Positions 45,062 to 52,822 of a stretch of 58,914 nt of DNA are shown here, in pieces. The stretch spans positions 1-58,914 of the forward strand of contig JAQYOA010000048.1 in the NCBI GenBank assembly GCA_028727605.1. Reading direction: 5' to 3'. The position numbers and the translations under genes were made by a program. Position 1 is the stretch's first letter, and every line of letters begins with the position of its first letter. The notes under the pieces were generated by a model that saw only the letters and a program-made list of their open reading frames with translations, was not told the DNA's origin and ran no database searches. Origin of the DNA: Lachnospiraceae bacterium. Lineage in GTDB: Bacteria > Bacillota > Clostridia > Lachnospirales > Lachnospiraceae.

Positions 45062-46830
45062 GTTTCCTCCTCCTGCTTTTGACACTCTTCTTTTACAAGA
45101 CGGCAGTATTCCTTGGCATATCGATACTGTCTCAAAGAATATTCGCCAAACTCAATTCCCAGGCTCCGTTTATATTCGCACCAGTTGCTCCAGAGGAGTC
45201 CGCATACGGATATATAACCATAGATCTTGATACGGACCTTTCTTTGGCAGCCTTCCGGAAAATAGGCATCAATCAGTTCCTCCATTTGGCTTCGATTGTA
45301 GAGCGCATAGATACCAAACATGGCAATGTCCACATGAGGATCCTGCATGCCGGCATACTCCCAGTCAATCAGACGAAGTTCCTCCCTTCCGTCTTTCCCT
45401 GCGACAAAAAGGAAGTTATCCGGTACCGCATCAATGTGTGTCAATACTTTCTCTTTTTCACAGCTCTCCAAAAAAGGTTTCAGAGAAAACACCTGTGCTT
45501 TCGTCTTTTCGTAATCCCGATAAACAGAAGGAATCGTTCCTCTGAGCGACTCGTAAAATTCAATCTGTTCAAACAGATCAAACTCATGCTCAACGGTAAA
45601 ACCCATATTATGGAATTCTCTCAGTTTTTTCATGCAGGCAGTTACTTCCCATCGATTCTGCGAATTGCAGACACGTGCACCTTCCAGATATTCCGTGATC
45701 TTATATCCGTTTTCGGAATTCAGATACACAACTTCATCGCAGATTCCTTTTCCTGCAATGGTGCAATATACTTCGGCCTCCTGTGCCCTGTGAATCAGAC
45801 GTTCGGTTCCCTCGCCCGGAATCCTCATAATATATTTCTTCCCGCGGCATGCAAACAGAAACGATCGGTTCGTCATTCCTTTTTTCAGAACCTGTATCTC
45901 ACCAATTTCCTCTGTCTGCACATGAAGTGCCGCGGCAATGGTGTCGATTGCATCGGATTTTAGCTGGCTCGAATCGTTGTCCAGTTCGCGAAGCTGTTCG
46001 TACGTATTGATTTCCACTGCATCAAGTATGGAAACCACTTTTGCAGGAACAATCATACGATCTTTCTGATACAAAGCTTCTTCCCAGAATGCGCCGTCAT
46101 ATCGGCTGTCCTGACATAACTCCTGAATACGTTTTCGGACAAAAGCCGCATCCGGTTCCAGAAGATAGGCGATTCCAATCATGGCATTTCCCCCCATTCC
46201 TTCCGAAACGGAAACCAGTTCCATCTTTCGATTCACTCTGACAGAACTCTCCTGCTCCACACAGTCACTGACCATATACCAGGAATACAGTTCACAGTCC
46301 GAAAACGGATTCCGGTCACACCAAATGTCACATGGGATCACATAGGTATTGGACAAATGAGAAAGCACCAGTTTCATGGAATGAAGGTTATTCTTTACCG
46401 CATATTCCGTCCCCACAACCAGTTCCACACCGTATTCATCGATGAGATACTCATATTGCTCTTTCATAAAACCGACTACCACATAGATTTCAGAAATGCC
46501 TGCTTCATGAAGCTGACAAATGATACGCTCAATCAGCGGCTCACCGTGTACCTCCAAAAGGCCCTTGGGCGTTTCCGTATTGATCGGCACCATACGCATT
46601 CCAAAGCCTGCTGCCAGAATCACCGCATTTTTCGGTGCTTTTTCCCGGAACTCGCTTTGGGCTTTTGCCGTAGGAAAAAGCTCATCATTCAAATATCCTT
46701 CCTGAATCAGCGTCTTCAGAGATCGATTTACAATTCCAAGAGAATGTCCGGACTCTTTTGCAAGAATCCTCTGATTCACGAAAGGATTCTTTCTTATGGT
46801 GTTCAAAATATCATACTCCTGTATGTTCAT
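45049..46830 (-). CDS. HTH - nucleotidyltransferase - choline kinase fusion (LicC/LicA type)
   Basis: A 593-residue three-part protein. Residues 1-65 form a winged HTH (NPFVNQRILAKESGHSLGIVNRSLKTL). Residues about 67-290 form a nucleotidyltransferase (VILAAGFGMRMVPINTETPKGL, VIPCDIW). Residues about 300-575 form a choline/ethanolamine kinase (GMTNRSFLFACRGKKYIMRIPGEG, HIDAVPDNFLF, LIDWEYAGMQDPHVD). It would phosphorylate choline and may activate it to CDP-choline, although a separate licC follows, so the two cytidylyltransferase domains may differ in substrate. The HTH suggests autoregulation of the operon. Two dyads flank its start. Confidence 0.87.
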   Translation of the reverse strand: MNIQEYDILNTIRKNPFVNQRILAKESGHSLGIVNRSLKTLIQEGYLNDELFPTAKAQSEFREKAPKNAVILAAGFGMRMVPINTETPKGLLEVHGEPLIERIICQLHEAGISEIYVVVGFMKEQYEYLIDEYGVELVVGTEYAVKNNLHSMKLVLSHLSNTYVIPCDIWCDRNPFSDCELYSWYMVSDCVEQESSVRVNRKMELVSVSEGMGGNAMIGIAYLLEPDAAFVRKRIQELCQDSRYDGAFWEEALYQKDRMIVPAKVVSILDAVEINTYEQLRELDNDSSQLKSDAIDTIAAALHVQTEEIGEIQVLKKGMTNRSFLFACRGKKYIMRIPGEGTERLIHRAQEAEVYCTIAGKGICDEVVYLNSENGYKITEYLEGARVCNSQNRWEVTACMKKLREFHNMGFTVEHEFDLFEQIEFYESLRGTIPSVYRDYEKTKAQVFSLKPFLESCEKEKVLTHIDAVPDNFLFVAGKDGREELRLIDWEYAGMQDPHVDIAMFGIYALYNRSQMEELIDAYFPEGCQRKVRIKIYGYISVCGLLWSNWCEYKRSLGIEFGEYSLRQYRYAKEYCRLVKEECQKQEEETCSE

Positions 46831-46860
46831 GTACTTATCCTTCCTTCATTTCATGAACAT
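46823..46860. repeat. 9 bp inverted repeat around the licCA start codon
   Basis: ATGTTCATG and CATGAACAT are separated by 20 nt. In the mRNA the 3' arm contains the AUG start and the loop contains the Shine-Dalgarno sequence (GGAAGGAT). It could be an operator for the HTH domain of the encoded protein, or a hairpin that limits translation. Confidence 0.5.
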
Positions 46861-46861
46861 C

Positions 46862-46890
46862 ATAATAATACAATACCTTTGGCCTGTCAA
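46862..46890 (-). promoter_or_regulatory. Promoter of the licCA-licC-BCCT operon
   Basis: On the minus strand TTGACA, 17 nt, TATTAT, 31 nt before the ATG. The -35 overlaps the stop codon of the upstream MntP/YtaF-like gene. Confidence 0.75.
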
Positions 46891-46899
46891 GACCAAAGG
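46876..46899. repeat. Inverted repeat over the -35 of the lic operon promoter
   Basis: CCTTTGG, 10 nt, CCAAAGG; the loop contains the TTGACA. It may be an operator or, followed on the minus strand by TATTGTATTATT, a weak terminator for the upstream operon. Both readings are possible. Confidence 0.45.
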
Positions 46900-47444
46900 C
46901 TGCATTTCGTCACTGCCAGAAACAAAAATGCCAGGCCTCCGAGAAAAGAAAGATCACACTGTCTGTGATTCCATAACGCTTTTCCCAGAAAATACCCGGC
47001 ATACATGGTAATCATTCCCATCACAAAGACCGCTGCTGAAGTTCCTGCCACAGAGATTCCAAGCATCGCTGCAAAAGGCGCCGACAAAATACCATCTGTG
47101 GACATTGCAAAAGAAAGAAAAACCGTCTCCTTCAGTGATAATTTTTTCACCGGCTGCTTACGTTCAACAGACCGGCAAGAAAAACGCTTTCTGAAATAAT
47201 CTATGAACTTGATACCTCCAAGCATCATAAAACTCACAAAACAGATTTTCTCCAAAACATCCGGAGAGATCAACAGATCGATTTCTTTCCCAAGACACAT
47301 CGCCAGGGCAAGTGTCAGACTGCAAATCAGATTCAGCAAAACCGCCATTTTCCATGGTATTCGAATGCCGTCACTGCCATAACCCATACCGGCGGCGAAA
47401 TTATCCAGTACGAGGGCCAGCACCAGGAAAACCATCTCTGACAT
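46887..47444 (-). CDS. MntP/YtaF-family membrane protein
   Basis: A 185-residue protein with six hydrophobic helices. It begins MSEMVFLVLALVLDNFAAGMGYG; the intramembrane Asp (LDNFAAG) and the repeated SFAMSTDGILSAPF in the second half mark this duplicated family, which includes the Mn efflux pump MntP and the sporulation protein YtaF. The IRIP segment (DGIRIPWKM) favours the YtaF side. The ATG at 47444 after GGAGAAAATAGA is the likely start. It is the last gene in the direction of the TarI/TarJ-like operon, 74 nt after the Rpe-like gene. Confidence 0.8.
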   Translation of the reverse strand: MSEMVFLVLALVLDNFAAGMGYGSDGIRIPWKMAVLLNLICSLTLALAMCLGKEIDLLISPDVLEKICFVSFMMLGGIKFIDYFRKRFSCRSVERKQPVKKLSLKETVFLSFAMSTDGILSAPFAAMLGISVAGTSAAVFVMGMITMYAGYFLGKALWNHRQCDLSFLGGLAFLFLAVTKCSLWS

Positions 47445-47518
47445 TCTATTTTCTCCATCCGTTTTCTCACAATACTTTATTCCGCCTGCGGGAAAACGGT
47501 GCAGAAAACCAACTATTC

Positions 47519-48190
47519 TCATTGAATCGCGGTTCTGAACTCTCTGATATGATCGGCAAAATCCTCCACTCCGGTTCGAAAAATACTGGAGGTTCCCGCA
47601 ACAAAAATACTTGCTCCGCAGGTTCGAAGTTCCGCCCCGTGTTCGTTGGTAATATTACCGTCTACCTCAATAATGATATCTTCTCTGCCGTTTCTCTTCA
47701 GGAAATCCTGAAGTTTTCTGGCTTTACGCAGCGTACTCGGGACGATTTTCTGACCGGCAAATCCGGGATTTACCATCAAAAGGTTCACACCGTCAATGTA
47801 GTCAAGCACTTCTTCAATCTCATAAATCGGTGTGGCGGGATTGATTGCCAGAAAACGCTTGCATCCATACGGTGCAAGATAGTCCAGCGCACGCTGAACC
47901 TGAAAGGTGCTTTCATAATGAATCGTCGCAATATCCTTTTCCCGGATTCCAATCCACGGAAGTTTATACTCCGGATTTTTAATCATCAGATGCAGATCCA
48001 GAGGGATCGAGGTCAGCTCCCGGAGTCCGCGGATGTAATCCACGCCCAGTCCAAAATTCGGAACAAATTCCCCATCCATCACATCGATATGAAGATATTC
48101 TATTTTTTCCTGCTCAAAAACATCAATTGTAGCCTGTAAATCTACCAGATTGGAACACATCATTGATGCGGATATTTCACTTTTTCTCAT
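47519..48190 (-). CDS. Ribulose-phosphate 3-epimerase-like protein
   Basis: A 223-residue TIM-barrel enzyme of the Rpe family, which interconverts ribulose-5-P and xylulose-5-P. Motifs are SASMMCSNLVDL, YLHIDVMDGEFVPN, DLHLMIKNPE, INPATP, VNPGFAGQK and EVDGNI, with metal ligands His and Asp retained. The start is the ATG at 48190, overlapping the upstream TarJ-like stop by 4 nt (ATGA). DGE replaces the usual DGH, and SMMCSN is not the usual PSILSAD, so it is a paralogue of housekeeping Rpe. Its place after TarI/TarJ-like genes suggests it supplies a pentulose-5-P. Confidence 0.82.
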   Translation of the reverse strand: MRKSEISASMMCSNLVDLQATIDVFEQEKIEYLHIDVMDGEFVPNFGLGVDYIRGLRELTSIPLDLHLMIKNPEYKLPWIGIREKDIATIHYESTFQVQRALDYLAPYGCKRFLAINPATPIYEIEEVLDYIDGVNLLMVNPGFAGQKIVPSTLRKARKLQDFLKRNGREDIIIEVDGNITNEHGAELRTCGASIFVAGTSSIFRTGVEDFADHIREFRTAIQ

Positions 48191-49227
48191 CTTAGCCCTT
48201 TCTCTTCTTCCTGATCCCATTCGATCATTACCTTGCAGTAAGGTTCCTGCTTTGTTCTCATCAGTTCCAGTCCTTCCATCAGCCGTTCCGCCGGATAGCA
48301 ATGAGAGATCAGACATGCAACATCAATTTCTCCGGATGCCATTGCCTCAACTGCTTCGCTCCAGTCACACTTCGCATCCTTTTCATAGGAAGAATTCCAG
48401 GTACCGGTCACCGAAATCTGTTTGCGCAGGATTCTCCAATAGACCGCTTGTTTCAGACTAATATCCGACTTCGGATTTCCCATCAGGACAACACGGCCTC
48501 CCGGATTAACAATGGAAAGAGCGGTTTCCACAGCCTCTTTGGATCCTACCGCTTCTATGACACAATCAAACAAAGGCAGCTCTTCCATCTCTTTTTGAAT
48601 CAGGTAGGAAATACCTGGAATCCGGTCTGCAATCTTCTTTTTTTCTTCACTTCTTCCAATGACACAGACGCTCTTGGCGCCCATGCTCTTTGCCCATTGC
48701 GCTGCAGCAAAGCCAATCATACCGCTGCCAATCACTGCTACAGTATCCCCGGATCGAATTTCTCCTCTTTTTACCGCATGGAGCGCAACAGAAAGAGGTT
48801 CCAGCATAGCTGCTTTTCGGTAACTGACATTTTCCGGAAGTTCTACAAGATTCCAGGCAGGAACCGCTGCATATTCCGCAAAACCGCCGTCTCTTCGCGA
48901 TCCCAGATAATCGTAATACTCACACAGCTCATACTGTTTTTTCTGGCAGGCACCGCATTTCCGACAGGGAATCAGCGGGAATACTCCAACTCTCTTTCCC
49001 AGAAGTTCCCGATCCTGCGGATCGGCGGTCTCCACAACAATACCGGAAAACTCATGTCCCGGAATTGTCGGAAAATGATAGGTTCCATTTTGGAAAATCC
49101 GTGGAATGTCCGAACTGCAGATACCGGCCGCTTTCACCTGAACCAGTACCCATCCTGGTTTGAGCGCAGGTTTTTCTGTTTCTTCCCGGACCAGATCACC
49201 GATTCCTCTTAACTGATATGCTTTCAT
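48187..49227 (-). CDS. Zinc-dependent MDR dehydrogenase, TarJ-like (pentulose/polyol phosphate dehydrogenase)
   Basis: A 346-residue medium-chain dehydrogenase. Catalytic zinc ligands are in AAGICSSDIPR and IPGHEFSG, the structural zinc cysteines in CRKCGACQKKQYELC, and the Rossmann motif in AVIGSGMIGFAAAQWAK. The family includes TarJ (ribulose-5-P reductase), galactitol-1-P dehydrogenase and sorbitol dehydrogenase. It overlaps the cytidylyltransferase gene upstream by 4 nt and the Rpe-like gene downstream by 4 nt, so all three are coupled. That context favours reduction of a ketose phosphate to an alditol phosphate before CTP activation. Confidence 0.83.
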   Translation of the reverse strand: MKAYQLRGIGDLVREETEKPALKPGWVLVQVKAAGICSSDIPRIFQNGTYHFPTIPGHEFSGIVVETADPQDRELLGKRVGVFPLIPCRKCGACQKKQYELCEYYDYLGSRRDGGFAEYAAVPAWNLVELPENVSYRKAAMLEPLSVALHAVKRGEIRSGDTVAVIGSGMIGFAAAQWAKSMGAKSVCVIGRSEEKKKIADRIPGISYLIQKEMEELPLFDCVIEAVGSKEAVETALSIVNPGGRVVLMGNPKSDISLKQAVYWRILRKQISVTGTWNSSYEKDAKCDWSEAVEAMASGEIDVACLISHCYPAERLMEGLELMRTKQEPYCKVMIEWDQEEEKGLR

Positions 49228-49931
49228 TCTCTCTCCTCTCCCAACAGACTGCGGAAACGTTCCAGATCGCTTTGTGTGGTGATTTTAAAGTTTCTGTCAT
49301 CCCCCGGGATCAGTGTCACATCCATACCGCAGCGATAAGCAATTTCACTGGTTCCCTTTACTTCTGCAAGTTCCCTCTCCGGCGTTTCCCGATTGATACG
49401 GGCATACTTCCACAGATGAAATGCTTCCGGTGCCTGTCCCGCATACAGAGTACTTCTCTCCAGGAGCTGATCAATGCTTTTTCCATCGCTGCTCTGATAA
49501 ATGGTATCATTCATGGGAAGTACCGGCATACAGCCTTCATGCTCCAAAAGCGCTCCAAGGCAGCTCTGAATCAGTTCTCCGGTCACCATAGGACGCACAC
49601 CGTCATGAATAATCACTTGATCCTTCTCATTTTTGGAGGTCATCATACACATCTCCAGACCATTTCGAATCGATTCCTGACGACTCTCTCCGGCTGATGC
49701 AAAACAATCAAATTTTGTGATACGATACTGTTTTACCCATTCCTGAATCTGATTCTGCCATTCTTTGGCCGCAACAATCACAATTCGATCAATCTCCGGT
49801 GTCTCCTGAAAACACTCCAGTGTGTAAATCAAAATCGGTTTCTTCTTTACTTCCAGATACTGCTTCGGGAAAGATCCCATCTTCATCCGGGTTCCGACTC
49901 CGCCGGATAAAATCACTGCATAATTCGTCAT
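49224..49931 (-). CDS. IspD/TarI-like alditol-phosphate cytidylyltransferase
   Basis: A 235-residue enzyme of the IspD fold. It has YAVILSGGVGTRMKMGSFPKQYLEV (CTP binding), VIIHDGVRPMV, the loop DTIYQSSDGK and QAPEAFHL, and ends near ITTQSDLERFRSLL. IspD itself makes CDP-methylerythritol, whereas TarI makes CDP-ribitol. Pairing with a TarJ-like dehydrogenase argues for an alditol. The start at 49931 follows AAAGGAA; an upstream ATG at 49955 overlaps the preceding stop (ATGA) and is also usable. The polymer receiving this unit may be handled by one of the LicD proteins. Confidence 0.82.
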   Translation of the reverse strand: MTNYAVILSGGVGTRMKMGSFPKQYLEVKKKPILIYTLECFQETPEIDRIVIVAAKEWQNQIQEWVKQYRITKFDCFASAGESRQESIRNGLEMCMMTSKNEKDQVIIHDGVRPMVTGELIQSCLGALLEHEGCMPVLPMNDTIYQSSDGKSIDQLLERSTLYAGQAPEAFHLWKYARINRETPERELAEVKGTSEIAYRCGMDVTLIPGDDRNFKITTQSDLERFRSLLGEERE

Positions 49932-49951
49932 CGTATCGTTCCTTTCTTTCG

Positions 49952-52738
49952 TCATTGCGATTCCTTCTTCCGATTTGCGCGCAGTTCCTCCAGAAACTGT
50001 ACCACATCCCCGGACGCATGATCCAGAAGATAATTTTTCCCTCCGGGAGTTGCTCCCAGATAGTTTTCTCTTATTTGCCCGTTTGATGCTTCAATCTCTG
50101 TCTGCAAGTCTCTCGCTGAGAGGCGCCGCGCTCCCTGACCCATGATAATAATCTGCTCCAGCCCATCGGAAGTTGCCACCGTTACCTGTCCCTTTTTCCC
50201 GATTTTATGAACCGTCTTTTCGATATACTGGTCTGCTGTCTCTGCCTCTCTGGTATAGACTACATGAATATTATGATATTTCGAAATTTCGCCCTGACTT
50301 TCCTTTACTTTATAGGCGTCAAAAACCAGAATCAGCGTCATCTTTTTATATCCCTGATAGTTACACAGGATATCCATCAGTCTGCCCCTGGCGCTCTCAA
50401 TATTGTATGCCGCCAACTCCCGCAGCTCCTCCCAGGCAAAGATCACGTTATATCCGTCTACAAGAAGGTATTCTTCTTTTTTTTCACGTTCCTTTGCCGA
50501 TTGGCCTCCTCTCGGTTCGCAGAACTCCGCCGAAGGCGGATCTCTTCGCACCACGGGTTTTGTCCGCCTCTCAAACCCTGCTTTTTTTCGCTCAACGGGA
50601 CCATAGGTTCGCTCAAAGATTTCTTCCAGTTCTTTTGCTTCCGCCAGAGAGGACGGCATCGGAACCCGCTCGGAGGCTTTTCTCTTTGAGACACCAGATG
50701 CTCCTGTCAGGCTCCCGTTCCTTCCGGCATCCTCATGCTCCTGTATCTCATCTCCTGTCGTTTCCAGGCCTTTTGCTGCTTCCAGATGCATGTAATTCTC
50801 CACCTGATCCCAACTCACCACAAAACCGGCACCATGCGCACAGAAAACAGAACCCGTTGGATTCTCCGTATCCTTTTCCGAATCATATCCTCTCTTCTCA
50901 ATCACTTCTTCCTGATTGTGGCAGGGCTCATACCCTTTCAAGGTCAGAGAAAGGTGGCCGCGTCCCCGGGAGTAGGAGGTTACTTCCCGCTGATACCCCT
51001 GAATGCAGGCAGCCGGAGCTGTACCGGTAATTACGGTCAGATCCCCTTCCATCACAGGAGGCTGAAAGTCCCCGCACATTCTTTGAATGTCATTCAGTGC
51101 CCGTCCGGTTGCTTCCGTGGGAATTTCCAGCCGATATTCGTAAACCGGCTCCAGCAGACAGGACTCCGCCTTTTTTAAGCCCTGACGAACCGCACGATAG
51201 GTCGCCTGCCGGAAATCCCCTCCTTCTGTATGCTTTAAGTGCGCCCTTCCATTAACCAGTGTAATCCGCATGTCCGTAATTTCCGATCCGGTAAGCACAC
51301 CCGGATGAGTCCGCTCTTCCAGATGGGTTAAAATCAGTCTCTGCCAGTTCCGATCCAGAACATCCTCACTGCAGGCAGTGTCAAATACCAGACCGCTTCC
51401 CGGTTCCCCGGGCTCCAGCAGCAGATGGACTTCCGCATAATGGCGCAGCGGTTCAAAATGTCCTACCCCTTCCACGGTATTTTTAATCGTCTCTTTGTAT
51501 ACGATATTGCCCGAACCGAATTCCACCCAGACACCGAATCGTTCACGAATCATTCTCTGCAGAATCTCAATCTGCACTTCTCCCATAACCTGCGCATGAA
51601 TCTCACCGAGGCGTTCATTCCACAAAATATGAAGTTCGGGAATCTCTTCTTCCAGCTGTCGGAGTTTCAGAAGCATCCCATGCACGTCACATTCCGGCGG
51701 AAGCATAATCTGGTAATTCAGAACCGGCTCCAGAAGAGGCTTTTCGGATTCACTCTCCTCCCCCAAGCCCTGACCGGCCCGCGTCTGACTAAGTCCGGTC
51801 ACGGTACAGATCATACCCGGGCCAGCTTCATTGACCAGCTGATAGGACGCTCCGGAGTAAAGGCGAATCTGATCTATTTTTTCCTCCCATTCTCCTCCAA
51901 GAGCCGCATTCCCTCCCCGGATGATCATCTTTACTTTCATTGTACCGCCGGTAACCTTCAGATGGGTCAGGCGGTTGCCCTGATTGTCCCGTGATATCTT
52001 ATAAACCCGCGCTCCGAACCCGGAAGCATAATCACAACCGTCCGTGTATTGCTCCAGTCCCTGCAAAAACTCGTCGACACCCGTAAGCTTTAATGCAGAC
52101 CCGAAATAACACGGAAAGACCTTCCGTCCGCGGATCATTTCCCGTATTTTTCCAATTTCTATTTTCCCCGACTCCAGATAGGATTCCAGGGCTTCCTCCT
52201 CACACATGGCAAGTTGATCAAACAATTCCTCTTCCGGTACTGTAAAATCCAGACAGCGGTCATCCAGCCGTCTCTGCAGTTCAGACATCAGCCGCATCTG
52301 ATCGGTTCCGGGCTGATCCATTTTATTGACAAACAAAAATACCGGTACTTCATAACGGCGAAGAAGACGCCACAACGTCTCCACATGTCCCTGCACACCG
52401 TCCGCTCCGCTGATCAAAAGAATCGCATAGTCCATCACCGAGAGTGCACGTTCCATCTCCGCCGAAAAATCCACATGCCCCGGCGTGTCCAGAAGCGTAA
52501 TTTCCTTCTCTCCAAGTGTCAGTCTTGCCTGCTTGGAAAAGATCGTAATTCCGCGCTCTTTCTCCAGGACTTCCGTATCCAGAAATGCGTCCTGATGGTC
52601 GACTCTCCCCACTTTCCGAATGCTTCCGGTTTTATAAAGAATCCCCTCGGCAAGTGTCGTTTTTCCAGCATCCACATGAGCCAGCAGGCCCATACAAATC
52701 TGTTTCTTCTTATTCCTTTTTTCTGCCTGTTCTCCCAT
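49952..52738 (-). CDS. Tet(M)/EF-G-like translational GTPase fused to a Rae1/YacP NYN endonuclease domain
   Basis: A 928-residue protein. The N-terminal GTPase has GLLAHVDAGKTTLAEG, ERGITI, DTPGHVDF and NKMDQPG, and the rest follows ribosomal protection proteins through EF-G-like domains to about residue 640. A linker of about 100 residues follows, rich in charged residues. Residues about 754-928 match Rae1/YacP closely in pattern: LLVDGYNVIFAW, LVFDAYKVK, REAETADQYIEK, VATSDGLEQIIIMGQGARRLSARDL. Acidic catalytic positions are kept. Rae1 cuts mRNA in the ribosomal A site in Bacillus, and Tet(M) binds near that site. The start at 52738 has GGGAGG at proper distance. Confidence 0.93.
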   Translation of the reverse strand: MGEQAEKRNKKKQICMGLLAHVDAGKTTLAEGILYKTGSIRKVGRVDHQDAFLDTEVLEKERGITIFSKQARLTLGEKEITLLDTPGHVDFSAEMERALSVMDYAILLISGADGVQGHVETLWRLLRRYEVPVFLFVNKMDQPGTDQMRLMSELQRRLDDRCLDFTVPEEELFDQLAMCEEEALESYLESGKIEIGKIREMIRGRKVFPCYFGSALKLTGVDEFLQGLEQYTDGCDYASGFGARVYKISRDNQGNRLTHLKVTGGTMKVKMIIRGGNAALGGEWEEKIDQIRLYSGASYQLVNEAGPGMICTVTGLSQTRAGQGLGEESESEKPLLEPVLNYQIMLPPECDVHGMLLKLRQLEEEIPELHILWNERLGEIHAQVMGEVQIEILQRMIRERFGVWVEFGSGNIVYKETIKNTVEGVGHFEPLRHYAEVHLLLEPGEPGSGLVFDTACSEDVLDRNWQRLILTHLEERTHPGVLTGSEITDMRITLVNGRAHLKHTEGGDFRQATYRAVRQGLKKAESCLLEPVYEYRLEIPTEATGRALNDIQRMCGDFQPPVMEGDLTVITGTAPAACIQGYQREVTSYSRGRGHLSLTLKGYEPCHNQEEVIEKRGYDSEKDTENPTGSVFCAHGAGFVVSWDQVENYMHLEAAKGLETTGDEIQEHEDAGRNGSLTGASGVSKRKASERVPMPSSLAEAKELEEIFERTYGPVERKKAGFERRTKPVVRRDPPSAEFCEPRGGQSAKEREKKEEYLLVDGYNVIFAWEELRELAAYNIESARGRLMDILCNYQGYKKMTLILVFDAYKVKESQGEISKYHNIHVVYTREAETADQYIEKTVHKIGKKGQVTVATSDGLEQIIIMGQGARRLSARDLQTEIEASNGQIRENYLGATPGGKNYLLDHASGDVVQFLEELRANRKKESQ

Positions 52739-52771
52739 GATCATGCCTCCCTTTGCGAAAATACGCCTCTA

Positions 52772-52800
52772 AGTATAACACAACAGAAAACAATCGTCGA
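52772..52800 (-). promoter_or_regulatory. Promoter of the GTPase-NYN/TarI-TarJ operon
   Basis: TGTTATACT is an extended -10 on the minus strand, with TCGACG 17 nt upstream of the -10. It is 33 nt before the ATG. No clear attenuator of the tet(M) leader type is seen. Confidence 0.55.
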
Positions 52801-52822
52801 GACGTCACTTGGGAAAATAACT

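Noticed and set aside
49952-52738. Straightforward tetracycline resistance gene
   Set aside because: The GTPase core is similar to Tet(M), but the C-terminal NYN domain, the operon context and the lack of a tet leader argue for a different cellular role; resistance was not claimed.
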